A program made the position numbers and the translations under genes. Positions 20,316 through 29,423 of a stretch of DNA of 64,000 nucleotides are shown here, piece by piece (position 1 is the first letter of the stretch; each line of letters starts with the position of its first letter). The DNA is from Bryobacterales bacterium (lineage in GTDB: Bacteria; Acidobacteriota; Terriglobia; Bryobacterales; Bryobacteraceae), in assembly GCA_020851555.1 (NCBI GenBank), contig JADZCM010000001.1, forward strand, positions 1-64,000. The letters run 5' to 3'. The notes below the pieces were generated by a model that saw nothing but the letters and a program-made list of their open reading frames with translations, had not been told where the DNA came from and did no database searches.

Positions 20316-21170
20316 TCACCGCGGCGGCCCGGAGGGGACCTCCACGGCATCGGTGATCCTGGAGTCGCTCTGGAATTTGCGGTAGTCCGAGTAGGTGACA
20401 ATCGTCTCGGCGCGAAAGCTCTTCAGCATGGCCAGGCGGCCCCGGGCGCGCACTTCGATCCGGCTCGGCATCCAGACTTCGCCGTGAACCCGGGTCTGCT
20501 CGAAGCGCACGGTGGCGCCTGAGTTGAGGCGCGCCAGCACCAGGCCGAAGGAGATGCCGCGCACGGCTTCCGCCTCCAGCTTCACCCACCGGTATTCGTC
20601 CTTGGTGACCCAAACCCGCCCGCGGAAGCTGCGCAGGATCCTGGCCTGCCGGGACCGAGGCTTGAAGTCCGGGCGAGGGTCGGCCTGAATCACCCAGGCG
20701 GAGTGTCCCTCCATTTCCTCCTCGCCCAACAGGTGGAAATCGAAGGCGTCCGCCACCTCGCGAAGGATCTCGCGCTGCCGCTGGAGGTCCCTGCCGGCCT
20801 CCAGTTCGCGCTTTTCCTTCTGCTTCGCCGTTTCGTTCCGCCGCCTCGCGATCTCCCGGTCCATCTTCTGCTGCTCGCGGCCTTCTTCACGGGGCGGGAG
20901 CGGCCTGTCGTCCTCGGCGATGAGCCGTTCGTAGGGCCGTCCGTAAAGGACCAGGACCTCGTGCGTCCGGCTCCTGGCTTCCTTCACCCCGCCGGATTCG
21001 TCCAGGGTGCGTTGCTCGGTGCGGGTGAGAAACGTATAGTCCCGCCGGACGTCCAGATCCGCCTGGTCACGCTCCGCCGAGCGCAGAACGATGGCGCGGG
21101 CATCCCCGGCGCCGGAGTCCGCATGGCAGGCGGCGGCTGCCAGAAGCGCCAGCAATAGCAGCGGCTTCAT
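20316..21170 (-). CDS. Exported protein of unknown function, LolA/outer-membrane-sorting-like
   Basis: A 284-residue protein with a Sec signal peptide that may end in a lipobox-like 'AAAACHAD'. A central Glu/Lys/Arg-rich helix (about residues 100-145) is probably coiled coil. The C-terminal half has beta segments such as 'RVWVTKDEYRWVKLEAE' and 'RIEVRARGRLAMLKSFRAE', like outer-membrane lipoprotein-sorting proteins. I know of no function. I chose the ATG at 21170; one at 21182 adds four residues. It lies 45 bases downstream of rfbC on the same strand, but there is no reason to tie it to sugar synthesis. Confidence 0.7.
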   Translation of the reverse strand: MKPLLLLALLAAAACHADSGAGDARAIVLRSAERDQADLDVRRDYTFLTRTEQRTLDESGGVKEARSRTHEVLVLYGRPYERLIAEDDRPLPPREEGREQQKMDREIARRRNETAKQKEKRELEAGRDLQRQREILREVADAFDFHLLGEEEMEGHSAWVIQADPRPDFKPRSRQARILRSFRGRVWVTKDEYRWVKLEAEAVRGISFGLVLARLNSGATVRFEQTRVHGEVWMPSRIEVRARGRLAMLKSFRAETIVTYSDYRKFQSDSRITDAVEVPSGPPR

Positions 21171-21215
21171 CTTCGGTAACACACCCGGCCTCGCGCTCCG
21201 TCGCGGGCTTCCGCG

Positions 21216-21761
21216 TTACTTGTGCTGAAGTTCCCAGTCGTAGTTGATATCCGGATGGTTGTAAGGGATCCGGCCTTCGTCCTGGGGGTCATAGAACCGG
21301 TCCGTGGCGTACACCATCAGCGACGGGTCCGTGCCGAGGACCTTGTACCCGTGCCCCACGCCGGGAGGAATGAGGACCTGCCAGAGGCGGAGCGGGCCGG
21401 AGTAGATCGTGTTGCGCCGCCCGAACGTCCGGGAATCTTCGCGCAGGTCCACCAGAGCGATCTGGAGGAGCCCGGCGATCGGCGTGAATACATCGGTCTG
21501 CCGCAGGTGGTAGTGGAACGCCTTGATGGCCCCGGGGTAGTTCATGGCGGCCGACACTTGCGTGGTCCGTGGATCGTAGTCACGCACCAGGCCCTGCCCC
21601 GCCCGGAGGATTTCCAGGAAGTAACCCCTGTCGTCGGGGTAGAGGCTTAGCGGCTCAATACGCACCCCTTCGATCAACCCCGAAGCCTGAGGGGATCCGA
21701 TAACCTCCCCCAACCCCTTCTCGCACTTGGGGATCACGATATCGGCGTTGCCCGGCGTCAT
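21216..21761 (-). CDS. rfbC: dTDP-4-dehydrorhamnose 3,5-epimerase family protein
   Basis: A 181-residue cupin-type sugar epimerase, acting on dTDP-4-keto-6-deoxyglucose to make the L-sugar precursor for surface polysaccharide. 'YPDDRGYFLEI' and the late 'IPPGVGHGYKVLG' match the family. The usual 'GLHYQ...QAK' active-site region is replaced by 'KAFHYHLRQTDVF': the His is kept but the flanking residues differ. The stereochemical outcome may therefore be 3-epimerisation or another product. The ATG at 21761 overlaps the rfbB stop codon by 4 bases, so the two are coupled. No rfbA or rfbD is in the window. Confidence 0.82.
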   Translation of the reverse strand: MTPGNADIVIPKCEKGLGEVIGSPQASGLIEGVRIEPLSLYPDDRGYFLEILRAGQGLVRDYDPRTTQVSAAMNYPGAIKAFHYHLRQTDVFTPIAGLLQIALVDLREDSRTFGRRNTIYSGPLRLWQVLIPPGVGHGYKVLGTDPSLMVYATDRFYDPQDEGRIPYNHPDINYDWELQHK

Positions 21762-22792
21762 GCCCGGTCTCCTCCCGCACCCTTCAGGTCCCGTCCATAC
21801 ATCCGGTCGTAGTACTGCCGATACTCGCCGCTGCGCGCGTGCTCCAGCCACTCCCGGTTGGCGTCGTACCACTGGACCGTGGCTCGCAGTCCGTCCTCCA
21901 GCGGGATCTCCGGCTCCCACCCCAGTTCGGACCGGATGAGAGAGCCCTCCACCGCGTAGCGCCGGTCGTGGCCCAGGCGGTCCGTCACACTGACGAGAAG
22001 AGACTCCGGCTTGCCCATGATGTTCAACAGGAGCCCGAGCAGTTCGCGGTTCGGCGTCTGGTTGCCGCCTCCGATGTGGTACGTCGCCCCCGGGCGGCCG
22101 CGCTGAAGCACCGCCGCCACGGCACGGCAGTTGTCCGCGACGTGGATCCAGTCGCGCACCTGGAGTCCGTCTCCGTAGACCGGGATGGGCTGGTCCAAAC
22201 GGGCGTTGCTGATGGCCAGCGGGATCAGCTTCTCCGGGAACTGATAGGGCCCGTAATTGTTGCTGGTCCTGGTAATAAGCGCGTCGATCCCAAACGTGTG
22301 CGCCGCCGCGCGGACCAGGTGCTCCCCGGCTGTCTTGCTGGCGGCATACGGACTGCTGGGGGCCGGCGGCGAGTCCTCGCGGAACAACCGCCCCGGGGGG
22401 ATGCTGCCGCCGACCTCGTCCGTCGAAATGTACAGAAAACGCTTGACGCCTTTCTCGCGCGCCACATCCAGCAACACCTGCGTCCCGAGCACGTTCGTCC
22501 TGACGAACTCCGAGGCGCTCAGAATGCTGCGGTCCACGTGCGATTCGGCGGCGAAATGGACCACGGCGTCGCAGCGCTCCGGCAGAGCCTCGCGAACCGC
22601 GCCGGCATCGCAGATATCGCCCCGGTACATCCGGTAGCCGGGCTCGTTCGCGACCGGCGCCAGGTTCTCCAGGTTCCCGGCGTACGTCAGCTTGTCGAAG
22701 TTGATCACCGTTTCCGCCGGGAACCGCCGCACCCAGGCGCGCACGAATTCCGACCCGATGAAGCCGGCGCCGCCTGTTACAAAGATCGCCAT
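21758..22792 (-). CDS. rfbB: dTDP-glucose 4,6-dehydratase
   Basis: A 344-residue extended short-chain dehydrogenase that converts dTDP-glucose to dTDP-4-keto-6-deoxyglucose, the branch point for rhamnose and other deoxysugars. NAD binding is by 'TGGAGFIGS' (residues 6-14). The active-site Thr-Asp-Glu is in 'YISTDEVGG' (124-126), and the YxxxK pair is Y149/K153 in 'YAASKTAGEH'. 'ITRTSNNYGPYQFPEKLIPL' is a typical RmlB segment. Length is normal. It is the first gene of a pair with rfbC and diverges from bacterioferritin across about 100 bases that hold a palindrome. Confidence 0.95.
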   Translation of the reverse strand: MAIFVTGGAGFIGSEFVRAWVRRFPAETVINFDKLTYAGNLENLAPVANEPGYRMYRGDICDAGAVREALPERCDAVVHFAAESHVDRSILSASEFVRTNVLGTQVLLDVAREKGVKRFLYISTDEVGGSIPPGRLFREDSPPAPSSPYAASKTAGEHLVRAAAHTFGIDALITRTSNNYGPYQFPEKLIPLAISNARLDQPIPVYGDGLQVRDWIHVADNCRAVAAVLQRGRPGATYHIGGGNQTPNRELLGLLLNIMGKPESLLVSVTDRLGHDRRYAVEGSLIRSELGWEPEIPLEDGLRATVQWYDANREWLEHARSGEYRQYYDRMYGRDLKGAGGDRA

Positions 22793-22809
22793 CCGTACCT
22801 CGATATGAC

Positions 22810-22828
22810 TCTAGCAGAAAGAGCTAGA
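22810..22828. promoter_or_regulatory. Inverted repeat between rfbB and bfr
   Basis: A perfect 6-bp inverted repeat, TCTAGC and GCTAGA, separated by 7 bases, lies in the short divergent region between rfbB and bfr, 65 bases before the bfr start. Position and symmetry fit an operator for a dimeric regulator. No matching consensus (Fur, IscR or other) is recognised, so the assignment is tentative. Confidence 0.3.
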
Positions 22829-22893
22829 ATGAGGTTCTGGGCATAAGACGCGAAACCGTCTAACCACAACCCTGCAACCGAGGAGAACAGGCC

Positions 22894-23358
22894 ATGCGCG
22901 GAGATCCAACGGTAATTGCGGCTTTGAACAAGGCGTTGAAGGAGGAGTTGACGGCCATCAGCCAGTACTTCCTCCACGCCGAGATGAGTGAGAACTGGGG
23001 ATACAAGAAGCTGAGCTCGGTCGTCAAGAAATTGTCCATCGACGAGATGAAGCACGCCGAGGCGCTCATCGAGCGCATCCTTTTCCTCGACGGCACACCG
23101 CAGATGTCGGAGACGCTGCAACTGCACATCGGGTCGAACGTGAAGCAGCAGATGGAGAACGACCTCAAGCTGGAGATCAGCGCGGTGGCGATGTATAACG
23201 AGGCGATCAAGATAGCGGTTGAGGCCGCCGACAACGGCTCCCGCACCCTGTTCCAGGCCCTGCTGAAGGACGAAGAGGAACACGTCGACTGGTTCGAGAC
23301 GCAACTCGGCCAGATCGGCCAGCTCGGCATCGAGAACTACCTCAGCCAGCAGCTCTAG
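22894..23358 (+). CDS. bfr: Bacterioferritin
   Basis: A 154-residue haem-type bacterioferritin that stores iron as a ferric mineral inside a 24-mer. The whole ferroxidase set is at canonical numbering: E18, E51, H54, E94, E127 and H130. Met52, the haem ligand between subunits, is also present. A ribosome site GAGGAGAA precedes the ATG at 22894. The downstream PIG-L gene starts inside its stop codon (one shared base), so the two are probably co-transcribed. A palindrome at 22810-22828 may control it. Confidence 0.95.
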   Translation: MRGDPTVIAALNKALKEELTAISQYFLHAEMSENWGYKKLSSVVKKLSIDEMKHAEALIERILFLDGTPQMSETLQLHIGSNVKQQMENDLKLEISAVAMYNEAIKIAVEAADNGSRTLFQALLKDEEEHVDWFETQLGQIGQLGIENYLSQQL

Positions 23359-25658
23359 TGGTCTCCGGCGGCTGTCCCTCCCTCTGGGCCAGGCACGCGC
23401 TGGCCCGTCTCTGTTTTCTCGGCAGCGCGCTGATGGCCGGCGCGCACCCGGACGACGAGTACACCGAGGTTCTGGTCTACCTGGTCCGGGTCCGGAAGGC
23501 GCGCACGGCCTACCTGTCGCTGACGCGCGGCGAAGGCGGCCAGAACATGCTGGGCCCGGAGCGGGACGAACTGCTGGGCCTCCTCCGCACCCAGGAACTG
23601 CTGGCCGCACGCGCCATCGACGGGGCCGAGCAGTACTTCACGCGCGCCATCGACTTCGGCTATTCCAGGTCGCCGGAGGATACTCTCTCCAAGTGGGACC
23701 GGGACCTGATCCTCGGCGACATCGTGTGGCTCATCCGCCGGCTGAAGCCGGATGTGGTCATTCAAACCATCGAAGGAGCGTCCAGCGGCCGGCACGGCCA
23801 TCACCTGGCCTCGGACCAGCTCGTGGCGGAGGCTTTTGAGTGTTCGGGCGACAGAAAGCGGTTTCCCGGGCAACTCAGCTTGGTCCATCCGTGGCGCGCC
23901 ACCCGGCTCGTGCGGGTCCTGGCCGGCGCGGCGCCGGAGGGTCCGGCCACCGAGGTGGATGCCACGCAGATCGATCCGCTGGAGGGCGTCCCGCTGGCCG
24001 AAATCGCCCGCCGCAGCCGCGCTATGCACCGCTCACAAGGCTTCGACTCGCCGCTTCGCGAGATCCCGCTGCATTGCTGGCTGGCCGGCGTTGCGGGTAC
24101 GCCCGCCGGCCGGGACGTATTTGACCAGGTGGACACCACCTGGAACCGGATACCCGGCGGAGACGCCGTGGGCCCGGAGATGGAAGAAATCGCCCGCGCG
24201 TTCGACCCCGAACATCCGGGCCGCACGGCTGAGCGGCTGGCACATCTCCGTCCCCGGGTGGCCACTCTCGCGGACAGCCGCGCGCAATACAAGCTGGCGG
24301 AGATGGACGAATTGATCGCCTTCTGCCTTGGCGCACGGCTGGCTGTCACGGCAGGGGTGCGGGAGGTAGTCCCGGGCGCGAGTCTCACCATGCCGGTGGA
24401 AGCCGCCGGCGGGGAGCGGCTGCTCACCGTCCCCCGCAACCAGCCGTATACCCAACCCTACTGGCTGCGCCTGCCTCATGGCCCTTACGCCTACGCCGTG
24501 GAGCAACAGCAATTGGCCGGGCTGGCCGAGCAGCCCCCCGGCTTGGCGGTGCGGCTGAGTATCCGGGTGGCCGGCGAGGAGATCGAGTTCGAGCGCCCGG
24601 TCATGGGCCCGGACAACCCGGCCAGCCCGGTTGCAGTCGTGCCGCGAGTCTCCCTCTCACTCGCCGAGAGGGTCTACCTCTTCCCTGATGGCGGTCCCCG
24701 GCCAGTGACGGTCCATGTGCGGAGCCGCTTCGGCGCGCAATCGGGGCGCCTGGCTTTGACAACGGCGCCCGGCTGGCGTGCGGAGCCTGCCGTGGCCCCG
24801 TTCGAAGCGGGGGAAACCGGCGAGCCGGCCGTGGTCTCCTTCTCCGTCACGCCGCCGGCCCGCCAAGCGCGTGACCTCTGCCGGGCGGCCGCAAGCATCG
24901 GAGGGGAGGAGTTTTCCCGCGGCGTGGTGGAGGTGGCCTATCCCGGCTTGCCGCGCCGGGCCGCTCTCGTGCCCGCCGCCGCAATCCTGTTGCGGACGGA
25001 CGTGCAGGTGGCTGCGCGCAGCATTGGATACGTCATGGGACCCGGCGACGAGGTTCCCGACGCCTTGCGCCAGATGGGCTGCCGTGTGACGCTTCTGGAC
25101 AGCGACGCCTTGAACCGCGGCGGATTGGCCCGCTTCGAGGCCGTGGTGGCCGGGGTGCGGGCTTTCAACGTGCGTCCGGACCTGAGGGAGAACCTGCGCC
25201 GGATCATGGAGTATGTGCAGGCCGGGGGGACGCTGGTTGTCCAGTACAACGTGGCGAACCGGCGTTCCCCGGAGCAGGCCGCCGAGGTCGGCCCGTTCCC
25301 CCTCCGGATCGGCCGTGACCGCGTCGTTGCGCCGGACGCGCCGGTGGCTTTGCTGGATCCCGAACACCCTCTTCTGAGTTTTCCCAATCGCATCACCGGC
25401 GACGATTTCGGCGGATGGGTTCAGGAGCGGGGCCTGTATTTCGCCGCCGGGTGGGACCGGCGCTATTCGCCCCTGTTTGAGTGCCACGATCCCGGCGAGA
25501 AACCGCTCCAGGGCGCGACCCTGTACGCGCGGTACGGGGAAGGAGCCTACATCTTCACCGCTCTTTCCTGGTTCCGGCAATTGCCGGCGGGAGTCGCCGG
25601 CGCATACAGGATCTTTGCGAACTTCGTGAGCGCGTCAAAGACCGCTTCGCGCCGCTGA
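23358..25658 (+). CDS. Long PIG-L/LmbE-type deacetylase
   Basis: A 766-residue protein. An N-terminal PIG-L (LmbE-like) zinc deacetylase domain has the 'AHPDDE' metal motif at 29-34, followed by 'YLSLTRGEGGQNMLGPE' and the late His set in 'GRHGHHLASDQL'. Beta-sandwich regions follow. The C-terminal part is glutamine-amidotransferase-like, with 'VVAGVRAFNVRPDLRENLRR' and 'YVQAGGTLVVQYN'. This long form is typical of Acidobacteriota and is usually exported, acting on N-acetylated sugars. Here the GTG start at 23358 lies in the bfr stop codon and leaves only about 28 residues before the motif, with no convincing signal peptide; the leader seems shortened. Fusion to a different start is possible. 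Confidence 0.8.
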   Translation: MVSGGCPSLWARHALARLCFLGSALMAGAHPDDEYTEVLVYLVRVRKARTAYLSLTRGEGGQNMLGPERDELLGLLRTQELLAARAIDGAEQYFTRAIDFGYSRSPEDTLSKWDRDLILGDIVWLIRRLKPDVVIQTIEGASSGRHGHHLASDQLVAEAFECSGDRKRFPGQLSLVHPWRATRLVRVLAGAAPEGPATEVDATQIDPLEGVPLAEIARRSRAMHRSQGFDSPLREIPLHCWLAGVAGTPAGRDVFDQVDTTWNRIPGGDAVGPEMEEIARAFDPEHPGRTAERLAHLRPRVATLADSRAQYKLAEMDELIAFCLGARLAVTAGVREVVPGASLTMPVEAAGGERLLTVPRNQPYTQPYWLRLPHGPYAYAVEQQQLAGLAEQPPGLAVRLSIRVAGEEIEFERPVMGPDNPASPVAVVPRVSLSLAERVYLFPDGGPRPVTVHVRSRFGAQSGRLALTTAPGWRAEPAVAPFEAGETGEPAVVSFSVTPPARQARDLCRAAASIGGEEFSRGVVEVAYPGLPRRAALVPAAAILLRTDVQVAARSIGYVMGPGDEVPDALRQMGCRVTLLDSDALNRGGLARFEAVVAGVRAFNVRPDLRENLRRIMEYVQAGGTLVVQYNVANRRSPEQAAEVGPFPLRIGRDRVVAPDAPVALLDPEHPLLSFPNRITGDDFGGWVQERGLYFAAGWDRRYSPLFECHDPGEKPLQGATLYARYGEGAYIFTALSWFRQLPAGVAGAYRIFANFVSASKTASRR

Positions 25659-25695
25659 GAAACCTCCGGCCTCGGAGGCTGCTGGCAGCCGTCTC

Positions 25696-26949
25696 CTAGA
25701 CCTGAAGGCTGGACAACTGTACCGGCGACCGCCTCCCTTCCACCACGACGATGCCGCTCTCGGAGACCCAGTACTTGCGCCGGTCCTGCTCCAGATCGAA
25801 CCCGATGGTGGTATCCGGAGGAATTTTGACGTTCTTGTCGACAATCGCGCGCCGGATCCGGCAGCGGCGTCCGATGTCGCAGTTGTCGAAAACCACGCAG
25901 TCCTCCAGCACGGCGCCCGTATGCACGAACACGTTGCGCCCCAGCACGGTCCGGCGGACCATTCCGCCCGAGAGGATGCAGCCTCCCGAAACCACGGAGT
26001 CGATGGCCTCGCCGCGCCGTCCGTCCTCATCGAACGTGAACTTGGCGGGCGGATCCGCGTAGCTCGCGGTCCGCAGAGGCCACTGCGGGTTGTACAGGTT
26101 CAGGGCCGGGGACACCGCCCGCACGTCGGCGCTGGCCTCGAAGTACGCCTCCAGCGTGCCGACATCCCGCCAGTAGGGCTCCAGGTCGGAGGGGTCGCCG
26201 GGAATCCGGTTGGTCTGAAAATCGTAGGCGAACATCGCCGACCGGCCCACCATGGAGGGCAGGATGTTCTTGCCGAAGTCGTGCCCGCTTTTGTCGTTCG
26301 CGGCGTCGGCATAGAGTTCCTTCAGCAGCGTGGAGGTGGAGAAAATATAGTTCCCCATGGACGCGAAGACGTGCCCGGGCGCGCCCGGAATGGTAGGGGC
26401 GTCCGGGTCTTTCTCGTGGAAGCCGATGATCCTGCCGTCGTCATCCGTTTCCAGCACCCCGAATTCCGCGGCCCACTCCCGCTCGACCGGTATCGCCGCC
26501 ACGGTGACCTCCGCCTGCTTCTCCTGGTGGTACTGAATCATGGCGTGGATGTTCATCCGGTAGATGTGGTCGGCCCCGAAGATGGCGACGACGTCCGGAC
26601 GGGACTGCTCGATCAGGTTCAGGTTGTGGTAGATGGCGTCCGCGGTTCCCCGGTACCAGGCCTCGCCCGGCGCCCGCATTTGCGCGGGCACCGGGATGAT
26701 GAATTGATCTTGCAGAATGCCGGCGAACTGCCACCCCTCCCGCAGGTGCTGGAGAAGCGACTGGCTCTTGAACTGAATGAGCACGTAAATCGAGTAGATA
26801 CCCGAGTTGATGAGATTGCTCAGAACGAAATCCACAATCCGGTACTTGCCGCCGAACAGCACCGCCGGCTTGGCGCGCTCTTTGGTGAGAGGGTACAAGC
26901 GGGTGCCTTTGCCTCCGGCGAGCACGAACGCGAGCACTCGAAGTTGCAT
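25696..26949 (-). CDS. glgC: Glucose-1-phosphate adenylyltransferase
   Basis: A 417-residue ADP-glucose pyrophosphorylase, the committed step of glycogen synthesis from glucose 1-phosphate and ATP. The N-terminal 'VLAGGKGTRLYPLTKERAKPAV', 'WYRGTADAIYHNL' and 'IFGADHIYRMN' are typical nucleotidyltransferase motifs. The C-terminal part is a left-handed beta helix ('ILSGGMVRRTVLGRNVFVHTGAVLEDCVV'). The ATG at 26949 begins the conserved N-terminus. It is alone here, without glgA or glgB, and diverges from an MFS gene across 265 bases in which I see no defined element. Confidence 0.95.
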   Translation of the reverse strand: MQLRVLAFVLAGGKGTRLYPLTKERAKPAVLFGGKYRIVDFVLSNLINSGIYSIYVLIQFKSQSLLQHLREGWQFAGILQDQFIIPVPAQMRAPGEAWYRGTADAIYHNLNLIEQSRPDVVAIFGADHIYRMNIHAMIQYHQEKQAEVTVAAIPVEREWAAEFGVLETDDDGRIIGFHEKDPDAPTIPGAPGHVFASMGNYIFSTSTLLKELYADAANDKSGHDFGKNILPSMVGRSAMFAYDFQTNRIPGDPSDLEPYWRDVGTLEAYFEASADVRAVSPALNLYNPQWPLRTASYADPPAKFTFDEDGRRGEAIDSVVSGGCILSGGMVRRTVLGRNVFVHTGAVLEDCVVFDNCDIGRRCRIRRAIVDKNVKIPPDTTIGFDLEQDRRKYWVSESGIVVVEGRRSPVQLSSLQV

Positions 26950-27214
26950 CGTTCGGTCCCCCACTTCGTCCCGGGCCGGGGATTCACGGGCCAACGCATG
27001 CGGCCGCGCCCTTCCGGCGCCGAGTCACTATTCTGCCAGCAGTGGCGGAGGAAGGCAATACAAAATTTGACTCACGCGCCGTACCGGGTTCGCGGTAGGG
27101 TGGCGGCGTCCGGCGCTCTCCCGGCGTCACACTGCCACCCCCGCGCGCCGGTAATCTCCCCGTGGAATTCAGCCCAGCGGCGGTCCGCTGTGGTATCTTG
27201 TTCTGCTGTCCGAG

Positions 27215-28459
27215 ATGACGCAACCAATGGACCCCGCCATTTCCGCGCAGCGCCGGTGGGCCATCGTCGGCCTGCTCTGCGTGGGGATGATGATCGCCTA
27301 CTTCGACCGGGTGAACCTCTCCATCGCCCTGGCCTCCGCCGAATTCAAAGCCTTCTTCCAGTTGACGGACGTCCAGCGCGGATTGCTGAATTCCGCCTTT
27401 TTCTGGAGCTACGCCTTGCTTCAGATTCCGGCGGGGTGGGTCACGGACAGGTTCGGGGTCAAGTATCCCTACGCCCTGAGTTTCCTGGCCTGGAGCCTGG
27501 TGTCGGCGGTATCGGCCCTGGCCGGTTCTTTCTGGCAGTTGTTCGCTCTGCGGGTCCTGCTGGGCGTGGCGGAGGCCATCGTCACGCCGGGCGGCATGCG
27601 CTGGATCCGGTTCAACTGCCAGGAGAACCAGCGGGGCCTTGCGGTGGGCCTTTACATGGCGGCCGCGAAGGTCGGGCCGGCGCTGGGTCCCGCGCTGGCG
27701 GCCATGCTGTTGACGGCCTATGGCTGGCGCCCGATGTTCGTGATCCTGGGACTCGGGAGCCTTATCTGGCTTCCGCCCTGGATGGGACTGGTGCGCAACG
27801 ACGACCGGAAACTGGAAGCAGCCGCGGCCAAGGCTGGCACACCGGCCGTGCCGTTCTCCCGCATCCTGCGGAATCCCGTGATCTGGGGGATCGTCGTCGG
27901 CACGTTCTGTTACCAGTACTTCGTCTACTTCTGCATGACCTGGATGCCCGCCTACTTCGCGGAACGGCGCGGGCTCTCTTTGCAGAACACGGGCGCCTAC
28001 ACCATGTTCAGTTTCCTGGGAATGGCCACGGTGGCCACTTTGGCCGGATGGGCGGGCGACCGTCTCATCGGCCGGGGCTGGGATCCCATCAAGGTACGCA
28101 AGGCCTTCATCTACGCCGGATTCCTGACCGCCTCCACGGAGGTTTTTGGGGCCTACGCACACTCCACCTCGGCCGCGCTGTTCTGGGCTATCTTCTCGCT
28201 GAGCGGCCTCGGCCTGATGACCGCCAACTACTGGGCGCTCACGCCGACGATCCTGCCGGCGACCGCCGTCGGCCGGGTGGTCGGGGTGCAGAACTGCGCG
28301 GCCAGCGTCTCCGGAATCGCCGCTTCCCTGATCACGGGATGGCTCAAGCAGGCTACCGGCAGCTACGAGGCGCCTATGCAGACCATCTGGTTCTTCCTTC
28401 TTATCGGCGTCGCTTCCTATCTCCTGGTCGTGCGCAAAAAGTACGCCCCGGTTGCCTAG
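27215..28459 (+). CDS. MFS transporter, anion:cation symporter type
   Basis: A 414-residue major facilitator with about 12 hydrophobic segments. The first loop carries 'YFDRVNLSIAL', a signature of the ACS family that imports organic anions such as hexuronates, sugar acids or phthalates with protons. The second loop carries the MFS motif-A-like 'GWVTDRFGVKYPYAL'. The substrate cannot be told from sequence. Two ATG codons, 27215 and 27227, are both plausible starts. It stands alone. Confidence 0.85.
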   Translation: MTQPMDPAISAQRRWAIVGLLCVGMMIAYFDRVNLSIALASAEFKAFFQLTDVQRGLLNSAFFWSYALLQIPAGWVTDRFGVKYPYALSFLAWSLVSAVSALAGSFWQLFALRVLLGVAEAIVTPGGMRWIRFNCQENQRGLAVGLYMAAAKVGPALGPALAAMLLTAYGWRPMFVILGLGSLIWLPPWMGLVRNDDRKLEAAAAKAGTPAVPFSRILRNPVIWGIVVGTFCYQYFVYFCMTWMPAYFAERRGLSLQNTGAYTMFSFLGMATVATLAGWAGDRLIGRGWDPIKVRKAFIYAGFLTASTEVFGAYAHSTSAALFWAIFSLSGLGLMTANYWALTPTILPATAVGRVVGVQNCAASVSGIAASLITGWLKQATGSYEAPMQTIWFFLLIGVASYLLVVRKKYAPVA

Positions 28460-28732
28460 CGCGCCGTTTGAGCACCCCCCGCGCCAGCCGGTCCGCTGCG
28501 CAACGCTCGAGGTTCCGCGTAACGCATTGAGGGAACGGAGCCGTCCGCGTCAGCAGGCAGGCGTTTTCCGGCAGCAAACGTCTGAGACGGCAGGCTGGTT
28601 CGTTCGGTCGCCGAATTGCAACGGTCAGGCTCTGTCCAGGGAGCCCTGGGCGGATAGTGGCAGTTGCGCGTAGCAACGACCGTGTAATTAATTCCAAGAG
28701 AGAAAAACCTACCAGGTCCCACGGGAGGGTGA
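28460..28732. other. Intergenic region before response regulator
   Basis: No coding sequence is supported here. The last 70 bases turn AT-rich relative to the surroundings. They contain a small inverted repeat (GTTGC, 5-base loop, GCAAC at 28663-28677) and an ATTAAT about 17 bases after TTGCGC that could act as a weak promoter for the regulator at 28733. A GGGAGGGTGA ribosome site follows. Confidence 0.35.
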
Positions 28733-29386
28733 ATGATCAGAATTGGGATTTTCACCGACGAACCGCTCGCGGCGATGGGCCTGTCGTCTGCCCTGGCCGA
28801 GGAACGGGACTGGGAGATTGCTGGAATCTGGGACGACGCTTCCATCCTGCCGGCCCTCGCCGAGCAGACGCACCCGGACGTCCTTCTCCTGGACATGGCG
28901 TGCGGCCTTAGTTTACGGCAAATCGCCCAACTCAGGCAGCGTGCGCCCAGGACCATGGTGGTCTGCTGGGCACGCACCATCCAGTTCGACCTGGCGATGA
29001 ACCTCCTGGAGCTCGGCATCCGCGGCGTGCTGGCTAAAACCGTCTCCCAGCAGGAACTTGGCGAGCTGATCCGGCGGATTGCCGCCGGCGAGCATTGCAT
29101 CGACGACTCGGTGTTCGTCCCCGTGCCGGCCCAGACCCTCCGTCTGACCGGACGGGAGCGCCAGATCCTGACCATGGTTTCTTTGGGAATGAAGAACCGC
29201 GAGATGGCTTCCGCGCTTTCGATCAGCGAGGGGACGCTGAAGGTCTACGTCTCCAGGCTGCTCCAGAAGACGGGTCTGCGGGACCGGCACCAGCTCGCGC
29301 TGTTCCGGCTCAGGAATCCCGAGAGCGCCGCGCCTCCGCCGCCTCCAGTCCGGCCCGGTTTGGCTCTGCCTTCGTTCGCCGATTGA
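28733..29386 (+). CDS. NarL/LuxR-type response regulator
   Basis: A 217-residue DNA-binding response regulator. The receiver domain (1 to about 120) has acidic D9/E10 and phospho-acceptor D54 ('LLLDMACGL'), with a Lys in 'VLAKTV'. A LuxR-type helix-turn-helix follows at about 137-195: 'LTGRERQILTMVSLGMKNREMA' and 'ISEGTLKVYVSRLLQKTG'. The Pro-rich tail is extra. No kinase gene is adjacent, so the signal is unknown. It lies directly before the RHS-fragment region, but the two are on opposite strands. Confidence 0.88.
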   Translation: MIRIGIFTDEPLAAMGLSSALAEERDWEIAGIWDDASILPALAEQTHPDVLLLDMACGLSLRQIAQLRQRAPRTMVVCWARTIQFDLAMNLLELGIRGVLAKTVSQQELGELIRRIAAGEHCIDDSVFVPVPAQTLRLTGRERQILTMVSLGMKNREMASALSISEGTLKVYVSRLLQKTGLRDRHQLALFRLRNPESAAPPPPPVRPGLALPSFAD

Positions 29387-29423
29387 ACGCCGCCGCCGGG
29401 CGGAGCGGGGCAGCGCTGATCTT

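Noticed and set aside
25921..28530. 869-codon plus-strand open frame
   Set aside because: It runs antisense to glgC and then out of frame through the MFS gene. No domain pattern is visible; it is a product of high GC.
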